Shown here: positions 6,988-14,181 of the stretch, piece after piece | How positions within the stretch are numbered: the first letter of the stretch is position 1 | Layout of the letters: each line of letters begins with the position of its first letter | Assembly (NCBI GenBank): GCA_002499345.1 | Contig: DALF01000053.1 | Coordinates: 1-21,910 of the forward strand | DNA: 21,910 nucleotides | Reading direction: 5' to 3' | Origin: Euryarchaeota archaeon UBA170 | GTDB taxonomy: Archaea; Thermoplasmatota; Poseidoniia; Poseidoniales; Thalassarchaeaceae | Made by a program: the position numbers and the translations under genes | Notes under the pieces: generated by a model | What the model saw: only the letters and a program-made list of their open reading frames with translations | Told to the model about the DNA's origin: nothing | Database searches by the model: none

Positions 6988-8730
6988 ATGAGTAATGAGA
7001 ATGGACTAATCTACCGGATTTCCGGACCAGTTGTGACAGCAGTAGGAATATCGCCAAGAATGTACGAAGTCGTCAGGGTCGGCGATGAGGGGCTTATGGG
7101 TGAGGTGATTGAGTTGCACGGCGACCAGTCCGTCATCCAAGTGTACGAAGAGACATCCGGGATAAGTCCGGGAGAACCAGTCATTAGAACAGGACAGACT
7201 CTCTCCGTACAATTGGGACCGGGTCTGTTAACCCAGATTTATGATGGAATCCAGCGCCCACTTCCAAAGCTGGAAGAGACGATGGGCGTCTTCATCACTA
7301 GAGGAGTGGACGCAGATGGTCTCGATTTGGAAAGAGAGTGGGAATTCAATGCCACTGTGAAAAAGGGTGATGAAGTCAGTTCTGGTCATGTTATCGGAAC
7401 AGTCCAAGAGACGGAGACCATAGAGCACCGAGTAATGGTCCCCCCTAACGTTAGTGGGAAGGTTAAGAGTGTCAAATCGGGCACATTCAACATTAAGGAG
7501 ACAGTCTGCGTATTGGAAGATGGCTCAGAGATCGCCATGATGCAAGAGTGGCCTGTCAGGCATCCTAGGCCATTCGTTCAGAAATATGCTCCAGATGTTC
7601 CTTTGATCACCGGGCAGAGGATTCTAGATTTCTTGTTCCCTCTGGCCAAGGGAGGAACTGCAGGAATACCCGGTCCATTCGGGTCTGGAAAGACCGTTAC
7701 TCAGCAACAGCTGGCCAAGTGGTCGGATGCTCAGATTGTAGTATACATAGGATGCGGTGAGAGGGGCAATGAGATGACAGAGGTTCTCGACGAATTCCCA
7801 CACCTAATTGATCCTAACACGAATAAGCCTTTGATGAACAGGACAGTCATGATTGCAAATACCTCCAACATGCCCGTAGCAGCTAGGGAAGCATCTGTTT
7901 ACACAGGGATAACAATCGCAGAGTACTTCAGGGATATGGGATATAATGTCGCACTAATGGCAGACTCAACTAGTAGATGGGCCGAGGCAATGAGGGAGAT
8001 TTCATCTAGACTCGAAGAGATGCCCGGAGAAGAGGGATACCCTGCCTATCTATCGAGTAGACTAGCCGAATTCTACGAGAGAGCAGGAAGAGTCCAGACT
8101 CTAGCTGGCTCAGACGGTTCCGTTTCGGTTATTGGGGCAGTTTCCCCTCCGGGCGGAGATATCTCCGAGCCAGTCAGCCAAGGTACATTGAGGATAGTGA
8201 AAGTTTTCTGGGGCTTAGATGCAGGTCTGGCCAGACAGAGACATTTTCCCGCGATAAATTGGCTAAATTCATACAGCCTTTATCCTCAAGCATTGGACCA
8301 GTGGTACAGGGAAAATATCGCTCCAGATTTCCCAGAAGTGAGAACTGAAATCAGTACATTACTGCAAATCGAATCAGAGCTGCAAGAGATCGTCCAACTA
8401 GTCGGTTCCGATGCTCTTCCAATCGATCAGCAGCTAACCCTCGAGGTTGCCAGAATGATCAGAGAGTTCTTCCTACAACAGAATGCCTTCCATGACGTCG
8501 ACACATTCAGCGACCTAGATCTCCAGTACCACATGGCAAAAGCCATCCTTACATTCCAAGAGGAAGCCAAGAAAGCAATCGCTGGTGGCGGACAACTGGA
8601 AGATGTGGTCAACGTACCGGCTAGAACCGACTTGATGAGAGGTAGGTTCGAGAAGGGATATGCAGAAAGAATCAGTGATCTCGTAAGCGAGATGAGTAAG
8701 CAGATTGATGCTAGTATGGAGGCTAATTGA
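6988..8730 (+). CDS. atpA: A-type ATP synthase catalytic subunit A
   Basis: A 580-residue catalytic subunit that makes or hydrolyses ATP at the A-B interfaces of the head. The N-terminal barrel (1-75) is followed by the non-homologous insert special to A/V-type A subunits (about 110-190). The P-loop is GPFGSGKT (229-236), in the archaeal form with Phe. The catalytic Glu is within 'GCGERGNEM' (E258), and 'MADSTSRWAEA' (324-334) is the Walker B/nucleotide region. The helical C-terminal domain ends near residue 580. No intein interrupts the P-loop, although this gene is a common intein site in other archaea. Start ATG follows a weak GGAAGTGA (6973-6980). The gene ends 11 bases before the preferred atpB ATG. 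Confidence 0.98.
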   Translation: MSNENGLIYRISGPVVTAVGISPRMYEVVRVGDEGLMGEVIELHGDQSVIQVYEETSGISPGEPVIRTGQTLSVQLGPGLLTQIYDGIQRPLPKLEETMGVFITRGVDADGLDLEREWEFNATVKKGDEVSSGHVIGTVQETETIEHRVMVPPNVSGKVKSVKSGTFNIKETVCVLEDGSEIAMMQEWPVRHPRPFVQKYAPDVPLITGQRILDFLFPLAKGGTAGIPGPFGSGKTVTQQQLAKWSDAQIVVYIGCGERGNEMTEVLDEFPHLIDPNTNKPLMNRTVMIANTSNMPVAAREASVYTGITIAEYFRDMGYNVALMADSTSRWAEAMREISSRLEEMPGEEGYPAYLSSRLAEFYERAGRVQTLAGSDGSVSVIGAVSPPGGDISEPVSQGTLRIVKVFWGLDAGLARQRHFPAINWLNSYSLYPQALDQWYRENIAPDFPEVRTEISTLLQIESELQEIVQLVGSDALPIDQQLTLEVARMIREFFLQQNAFHDVDTFSDLDLQYHMAKAILTFQEEAKKAIAGGGQLEDVVNVPARTDLMRGRFEKGYAERISDLVSEMSKQIDASMEAN

Positions 8731-8741
8731 GAGGTGATAAT

Positions 8742-10139
8742 ATGAGTGGAAAAGAATACAGAACCATCACAGACGTCAAGGGACCATTGGTGTTCCTAAA
8801 CAAGACTGAGCCAGTTTCATACGGTGAGATCGTCCAATTGATGCTGAGCAACGGCTCGATCAAGAACGGACAGGTCTTGGATACATCCGACGACCAAGTT
8901 ATCGTACAAGTTTTCGAAGGTACTGCATCTGTCGATAGGCAGACTGGGGTCAAGTTCCTGGGGGATGTTTTCAAGCTCCCCGTAAGCAAGGGACTGATTG
9001 GAAGGATCCTAGACGGTGCGGGAAGGCCTAGAGATGGCGGACCAGATATCGTCGCTGATGATATGGCAGATATCATCGGAGCCGCGATCAACCCATATTC
9101 CAGACAGAGTCCGGAATCATTCATCCAGACTGGTATTTCTGCAATAGATGCATGCACATCTCTGGTTAGGGGGCAGAAACTCCCCATCTTCAGTGCAAGC
9201 GGTCTCCCACACAACGATATCGCTCTGCAGATCGCCCGACAGGCCAAGCTTGTTGGAAGCGACGACGATTTCGTTGTTGTATTCTGTGCTATGGGGATCA
9301 CCGCAGAGGAATACAACTTCTTTGTTCACGATTTGGAGAGAACTGGGGCTCTTGAGAACTCAGCCCTTTTCGTTAATCTGGCCGACGACCCCGCTGTAGA
9401 GCGATTGATCACACCTAGGCTGGCTCTGACTGCCGCCGAGTATCTGGCTTTCGAACATGATTATCACGTTCTGGTTATTTACACAGACATGACGAATTAC
9501 TGTGAGTCTCTAAGGCAAATAGGAGCCGCCAGGGAAGAGGTTCCCGGAAGAAGAGGTTACCCGGGTTACATGTATACTGATCTGGCCATGCTGTACGAAA
9601 GAGCCGGATTAGTCAAGGGTAAGAAGGGATCGATAACACAATTCCCAATTCTTACTATGCCCGGCGATGATATTACTCACCCAATCCCAGATCTTTCCGG
9701 ATATATCACAGAGGGGCAGATTGTTATTTCCAGAGAGCTCCATCAGAAGGGAATATATCCGCCCATCAACGTACTTCCGTCTCTGAGTAGACTGATGAAC
9801 GCTGGAATAGGCGATGGCAAGACCAGGGAGGATCACAAGTCCGTCTCTGATCAGCTGTACGCTGCATACGCTCAAGGTAAGGAACTGAGGGGATTGGTAG
9901 CTATTGTCGGTGAAGACGCACTGAATGAGCGTGACCTCCAGCTATTGAAGTTCGCAGATATCTTTGAGCATCAATTCCTAAGGCAGGGCAGGGATGAAGA
10001 CAGATCTATCAGTGAGGGAACTTTGGATCTCGCATGGGATCTTCTTTCAAACATCGATACCAAGTACTTGGTTAGACTAGATCAGAAGTGGATAGACAAG
10101 TACCATCCCAATGAGAAGTCAGGAAAGGAAGAGGAGTAA
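8742..10139 (+). CDS. atpB: A-type ATP synthase regulatory subunit B
   Basis: A 465-residue partner of subunit A in the hexameric head. It has the same overall fold but no working P-loop: the corresponding stretch reads 'FSASGLPHND' (about 147-156), normal for B subunits. 'YTDMTNYCESLRQIG' and 'PGRRGYPGYMYTDLA' are strongly conserved B-subunit segments that supply residues to the interface. A longer frame opens with TTG at 8727 overlapping the atpA stop, but GAGGTGA (8731-8737) lies four bases before ATG 8742, so the protein should start 'MSGKEYRT'. The length is normal for the family. Confidence 0.98.
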   Translation: MSGKEYRTITDVKGPLVFLNKTEPVSYGEIVQLMLSNGSIKNGQVLDTSDDQVIVQVFEGTASVDRQTGVKFLGDVFKLPVSKGLIGRILDGAGRPRDGGPDIVADDMADIIGAAINPYSRQSPESFIQTGISAIDACTSLVRGQKLPIFSASGLPHNDIALQIARQAKLVGSDDDFVVVFCAMGITAEEYNFFVHDLERTGALENSALFVNLADDPAVERLITPRLALTAAEYLAFEHDYHVLVIYTDMTNYCESLRQIGAAREEVPGRRGYPGYMYTDLAMLYERAGLVKGKKGSITQFPILTMPGDDITHPIPDLSGYITEGQIVISRELHQKGIYPPINVLPSLSRLMNAGIGDGKTREDHKSVSDQLYAAYAQGKELRGLVAIVGEDALNERDLQLLKFADIFEHQFLRQGRDEDRSISEGTLDLAWDLLSNIDTKYLVRLDQKWIDKYHPNEKSGKEEE

Positions 10140-10154
10140 TTCTGAGGTTATAGT

Positions 10155-10772
10155 ATGGCTCTGGACATCAAGCCAACCAGGTCCGAGTTGATCAATCTAA
10201 AGCGACGCATTAAGCAGACCAGTAGCGGCTATAATCTTCTAAAGATGAAGAGAGACGGCCTGTTCCATGAATTCAGAACACTTCTATCTGAAATGATTTC
10301 AGCTAGAGAGGAGCTCGTTGGAACATACAGGGACGCTCTTCAAGCAATAAGTCTGGCTTCCTCTATTGAGGGGGGACTTTCGGTTAAGAGCGCCGCTATA
10401 GCCGCATCCAAGAGGCCAGAAGTGAGTGTTTCTCGTAGGAATATAATGGGAGTAGTGGTGCCGAAAGTAGACGGTGAAAATCTCAAACTCTCCACAGAGG
10501 ACAGGGGGCTTGGACTCATAGGGGGATCCCCATATATCGATGAGGCCGCAGACTCTTACTCACTTCTAATAGAAAAAGTCGTCAAGGCCGCTGAGATGGA
10601 AGCTACTCTGAAGAGGCTACTCGAGGAGATCGAGGCAACAAAACGCCGAGTCAACGCCCTAGAGTTCAAAGTAATCCCTGAGATGAAGGAGGCGCAAACT
10701 TTCATCCAGCTAAGGCTGGAAGAGATGGAGAGAGAGGAAACATTCAGACTTAAGCGCTTCAAGAACAAGTAG
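10155..10772 (+). CDS. atpD: A-type ATP synthase subunit D (central shaft)
   Basis: A 205-residue rotor shaft subunit. The family start 'IKPTRSELINLKRRIKQTSS' (5-24) and the matching C-terminal helix ('LEEIEATKRRVNALEFKVIP', about 155-174) form the long antiparallel coiled coil that turns inside the A3B3 head. The Gly-rich middle (about 95-125) is the short globular tip. ATG follows GAGGT (10144-10148). It is the last ATPase gene; a 10-bp inverted repeat spans its stop codon, and the next gene has its own TATA-like box, so the operon probably ends here. Confidence 0.96.
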   Translation: MALDIKPTRSELINLKRRIKQTSSGYNLLKMKRDGLFHEFRTLLSEMISAREELVGTYRDALQAISLASSIEGGLSVKSAAIAASKRPEVSVSRRNIMGVVVPKVDGENLKLSTEDRGLGLIGGSPYIDEAADSYSLLIEKVVKAAEMEATLKRLLEEIEATKRRVNALEFKVIPEMKEAQTFIQLRLEEMEREETFRLKRFKNK

Positions 10773-10792
10773 ATGTAAGGACTCTTGAAGCG
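10755..10792. repeat. Perfect 10-bp inverted repeat across the atpD stop codon
   Basis: CGCTTCAAGA (10755-10764) and TCTTGAAGCG (10783-10792) are exact inverted copies separated by 18 bases that contain the TAG of atpD. As RNA it would make a 10-bp stem at the end of the nine-gene ATPase transcript. It is not followed by a clear U-run, so a classic terminator is not shown; a 3'-end stability or processing signal, or a DNA-binding site just before the next promoter, are alternatives. Confidence 0.55.
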
Positions 10793-10797
10793 AGGGG

Positions 10798-10803
10798 TAA
10801 AAT
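10798..10803 (+). promoter_or_regulatory. TATA-like box for the leaderless GTG at 10826
   Basis: TAAAAT is centred about 25 bases upstream of the GTG start of the membrane-protein gene. No ribosome binding site is visible before that GTG, so transcription starting at or next to the codon (leaderless mRNA, common in archaea) is a coherent reading. Confidence 0.4.
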
Positions 10804-10825
10804 CATACCTCCTCTTGCATAAGCT

Positions 10826-13237
10826 GTGACAGCTTCAGACTTCGAGCCCGAAAGGCTGCAAATAGATACTGAGACTTGGGGCAAGAGAGACTTAATCCAA
10901 GTCATTTCATCTAGGTATTTTGTTCTCGGAGAGGTAGAGTCAGGGGAGTTCTCTTGGAGGGTAAACGGGATTGAAGGCAGGCCAGAAAGTGAATGTCTGC
11001 AGGAGATGAATTCACATCTTGAAAAGTTAGGCATGATAGGGCTATTAGACCGGGGAAATCCACCAGTATTGAGTGTCGCTGATCTTCCTACGGGAGTGTT
11101 CGTTATGCCGCGGTGGCAACAAGTAGTAATTTGGATAACTATGTTCTCATTCATGACAGTTGCTGGTACGGGACTACTACTAAGGAACAATCCAGAATTG
11201 AGTTTCGGAATCTCGATCCTCGTCGAATCGTCTGTAAGTTTCTCAGTCCCCATGGCTATGTCGATAATGATTGCCAGTGAGGCAAGAAGAAGGATAGCTT
11301 CCAGATATGGAGTTTCCATCGGTCAGCTAACTCCCTTGGCATTCCCGATTTCCGAACCTATCTGGCCTTTCGGAATTGCAGGCTTCATATCGCAAAGGAG
11401 GGCTGATCAAGTCCCCATCCCCGATAGAAGGGCATTGGGGATGATAGAAATTACCGCTCCATTGGTATTATTCTTATCAGGCATAGTAATGACGATACTA
11501 GGGGTATCGTTGACATCTACCCAGCCCCCTCCTCTGGACTCTCCTCCTATGGCTTTCAGCGGAAACGCAATTCTAGAGGCTTTGCAAGCTTTCGGAGTAA
11601 TTGACAACTTGGATATAAAGCTCCAGTGGTTGGACCCTCTGGCTATTGCAGGCCTCGCTCTCTGCACAGTTTCTTGGATAATGCTGTTACCAGTGCCGGG
11701 ATTTCCAGGAGATCATCTACTCCATGCAATTATGGGTCCTGAGGACCTTCTCTCAGATGAAAAGCAAACTCTGATTTTCGCATCAACCCTATTTTTCATG
11801 GTTCTAGTATTTTCCTCTGATCCATGGTTCCCCTGGTTGGTAATTGCTACAATAGCAGTCTGGAGGCGGTTTAGTCCGACACCAATCCTGGATCCATTTG
11901 TTGTAGACGAATCCAAGGCCTTGGATGATATTTCTAGGAATAGAATAGTGGCGTTGATGCTATTCATTTTGATAGCGGCATTTCCCGGAATAAATGGGGC
12001 TTATGGAATTTCAGAATGGGATGAGGGAATTGAGACTTCTGAATGGCCAGATGAGATTAGATATTCCGTGGGAGAGGATACCATAATTCCCCTGCATATA
12101 TCTCCCAATGGGGTGATGCCAGTATCCGGCTGGATACAATACAGAATCGAAGGAACAGAGACAAGTCTCGACCTTCATTCAGACTGCACAGATGGGAATC
12201 AGACATGTAGGATAGAAAGAGTCACTCAGTATGAAAGCGGACTACTCAATCTCATTATAACTGCCGAAAACTCATTATTACTGGACAATAGAACTGCTAG
12301 TATCAGAGTCTTTTCCGAGGTGTCGGGACACTATGAAGAACATGTTATCACGATTATGCCAGAATCCAGCAGGTATCATGAGAACTCACTATGGAAGCTC
12401 ACAGGGACTCTTCAAGAGCCAATAATCTGCACCTCTATGATAATTGAAGATGAGTCTTCGGGAAATGCTTCAGTCTCAAATCCCCGATGGACTCTCCTCA
12501 ATGATTCTGCACTTATTCGAGGTACCAACGAGATATGCCTGATGGGAGTAAATGGCGCATCAATCAGTGGCCCTTCAGACTATCTGGGAAGGCATCTTGG
12601 CCCTCTACTAAGAATCATATGGGATGATGGAAACATCAGCTCATCGAGAACGCCCATCGAGAATACCTCGCCATCCATTAACTCAATGGAAGGAATACTG
12701 CAGTTGCCTCAGATGTTTTCTGGATATTCAGTAGGTTATGTCCAATCTACAGCGCCATTCTGTCCTACTCAATCAGACTTCCCAGAAGTCGATCCAGATA
12801 TTTCGTGGAATAGGACCTTGGGAGATTATTCCTTCATTGAAATCCCTGATGATTATACAGGAAATGGCTCTTTAGTTGTCCAAGAAGGAGGATGGCTCGT
12901 AGTATGCGACCAGGATACAATGGCATCCTCATATTCGATATCCAGCGGACCAGAAATTTGGGTCTCTCCTGGAGGATTGAGAAATGCGGTCCCCTATTCT
13001 GATACCACTACCATTAACATCAGCAATCTTCAGAATCAAACTCTTCCAATAATCGTCACTAGTTCAGGTCCACCTGGAGAATTCTGGGATATCCAAGCAC
13101 CTGATTCAATCCTAGGACTGTCAGATGCCAATATCACACTGAGCATCATGGAGCCCGGTTATGAGGCTGTAGTTTGGGTTGTTCCAGATGACTCTGGAAT
13201 AATTGTCCACTCAGATATCAGAGAGGTATGGCAATGA
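10826..13237 (+). CDS. EGY/site-2-protease-like membrane protein without catalytic motifs, fused to a large outer domain
   Basis: An 803-residue membrane protein. Residues 30-90 resemble the small N-terminal domain of archaeal/plastid EGY-type M50 proteins. Residues 95-390 follow the M50 membrane core: helices at about 98-119 and 128-150, a loop with 'PFGIAGFI' (181-188), a helix after 'PIPDRRALGMIEITAPLVLF' (197-216), and 'LLPVPGFPGDHLLHAIMG' (287-304) where active enzymes have LLPxxxLDGGH. The zinc motif HExxH is absent: the matching place reads A150-S-E-A-R-R155, and no HExxH occurs anywhere in the protein. The Asp position of LDG is a Pro (P294), with Asp two residues on. Further hydrophobic stretches lie at about 315-346 and 374-388; the rest (390-803) is polar, with eleven N-x-S/T sequons and six Cys, so probably outside the cell. 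I infer a non-proteolytic membrane scaffold or sensor; function unknown. The GTG start lacks a ribosome binding site. The stop overlaps panE. Confidence 0.7.
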   Translation: MTASDFEPERLQIDTETWGKRDLIQVISSRYFVLGEVESGEFSWRVNGIEGRPESECLQEMNSHLEKLGMIGLLDRGNPPVLSVADLPTGVFVMPRWQQVVIWITMFSFMTVAGTGLLLRNNPELSFGISILVESSVSFSVPMAMSIMIASEARRRIASRYGVSIGQLTPLAFPISEPIWPFGIAGFISQRRADQVPIPDRRALGMIEITAPLVLFLSGIVMTILGVSLTSTQPPPLDSPPMAFSGNAILEALQAFGVIDNLDIKLQWLDPLAIAGLALCTVSWIMLLPVPGFPGDHLLHAIMGPEDLLSDEKQTLIFASTLFFMVLVFSSDPWFPWLVIATIAVWRRFSPTPILDPFVVDESKALDDISRNRIVALMLFILIAAFPGINGAYGISEWDEGIETSEWPDEIRYSVGEDTIIPLHISPNGVMPVSGWIQYRIEGTETSLDLHSDCTDGNQTCRIERVTQYESGLLNLIITAENSLLLDNRTASIRVFSEVSGHYEEHVITIMPESSRYHENSLWKLTGTLQEPIICTSMIIEDESSGNASVSNPRWTLLNDSALIRGTNEICLMGVNGASISGPSDYLGRHLGPLLRIIWDDGNISSSRTPIENTSPSINSMEGILQLPQMFSGYSVGYVQSTAPFCPTQSDFPEVDPDISWNRTLGDYSFIEIPDDYTGNGSLVVQEGGWLVVCDQDTMASSYSISSGPEIWVSPGGLRNAVPYSDTTTINISNLQNQTLPIIVTSSGPPGEFWDIQAPDSILGLSDANITLSIMEPGYEAVVWVVPDDSGIIVHSDIREVWQ
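13223..13227 (+). promoter_or_regulatory. Ribosome binding site that decides the ketopantoate reductase start
   Basis: GAGGT abuts the ATG at 13228 with no spacing, but lies six bases before the ATG at 13234. The second ATG also forms an ATGA overlap with the stop of the preceding gene, so 13234 is the better start. Confidence 0.65.
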
Positions 13238-14181
13238 GGGTCGCCATACTTGGAATCGGCTCAATAGGGGGAGTCATCTTAGCAGGACTGGCCGATACAG
13301 AAGTAGAACTCGTAGCGGTTTCACGAGGTTCTACTGCTCAGGCACTTTCTTCGGAGGGCCTGGTTATCCATACTCCGGAGGGCGTCATCGAATCAATCCC
13401 CCCGGGTAGATACGAATTAGTAGATAGTGAATCAGGACCTTTGTCAGACGCCGTGGCTGGTAGTTGCCAAGCCGCTATTATTTGTGGGAAGGCATACTCA
13501 ACCCCCATCCTCTCTCAAATTGCCGCTGAAATACTATCTGACGAGGGCGTTGCAATTAGCATCCAAAACGGAATGGGACACGCCCAGCAGATTTCAAGCA
13601 GACTGGGGGTATCGAGGACATTAGGCGGAGCGACCACACATGGGGCATGGAGGGACAAGGACGGAATCCATTGGGTCGGAAGAGGCTCAATCACCATGGG
13701 ATCATTAGATGGAGGGTCCCCGAATGAAATCACGACTTCTCTGATGAAGGCCCTAGATGACGCGGCACTTTCACCAATATGGACTCCTGAAATATCCAAG
13801 GCCGTCTGGAAAAAGCTTCTGATAAATATCGCAATAAATCCTATTTGTTCCATCTCAGGAGTTAGGAATGGGGCACTCTTGGAAAATGATCTTTGGGAAC
13901 AGTCACAAGAGATTCTTCAAGAGTCTCTGACTGTCGCTCAAGCCTCTGGTATAGAAATCACAGGCCCTGAAATACAAAATCTACTAATCGAGGTAGTCGA
14001 GACGACATCAGGAAATAGATGCTCAATGTTACAGGATCTAATGGCCGGAAGGAATACAGAGATAGATTCACTTTGCGGATATGTCATTACAATGGGTGAA
14101 AGCCATGGAATACCAACTCCACTTAATTCGATGCTTAGGGCTTTAGTTAAAGGAATAGAAATGTCGTCCCATACGGACTAA
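13234..14181 (+). CDS. panE: Ketopantoate reductase (2-dehydropantoate 2-reductase)
   Basis: A 315-residue NADPH-dependent enzyme that reduces ketopantoate to pantoate on the way to coenzyme A. Seen are the N-terminal dinucleotide motif 'ILGIGSIGG' (4-12), the segment 'VWKKLLINIAINPI' (about 191-204) that carries the catalytic Lys, and 'CSMLQDLMAGRNTEID' (about 257-272) holding the substrate-binding Ser and the conserved Glu. The length is normal for the family. The ATG at 13234 shares ATGA with the stop of the membrane protein, so translation is probably coupled. Its stop at 14181 touches the stop of the convergent L-aspartate oxidase gene. Some family members reduce other 2-oxoacids, but the active-site segments are standard. 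Confidence 0.9.
   Translation: MRVAILGIGSIGGVILAGLADTEVELVAVSRGSTAQALSSEGLVIHTPEGVIESIPPGRYELVDSESGPLSDAVAGSCQAAIICGKAYSTPILSQIAAEILSDEGVAISIQNGMGHAQQISSRLGVSRTLGGATTHGAWRDKDGIHWVGRGSITMGSLDGGSPNEITTSLMKALDDAALSPIWTPEISKAVWKKLLINIAINPICSISGVRNGALLENDLWEQSQEILQESLTVAQASGIEITGPEIQNLLIEVVETTSGNRCSMLQDLMAGRNTEIDSLCGYVITMGESHGIPTPLNSMLRALVKGIEMSSHTD

Noticed and set aside
6988..8730. Intein in the ATPase A subunit
   Set aside because: The P-loop GPFGSGKT is continuous and the length of 580 is normal; no insertion is present.
8723..9316. Long open frames opposite atpB, nadB, smc and other genes (for example 8723-9316, 10759-11319)
   Set aside because: They lie wholly within strongly supported genes in another frame, lack recognisable motifs, and are composition shadows.
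10783..10803. Intrinsic terminator after atpD
   Set aside because: The stem is real but is followed by AGGGGTAAAATC, not a T-run, so I list it only as an inverted repeat.
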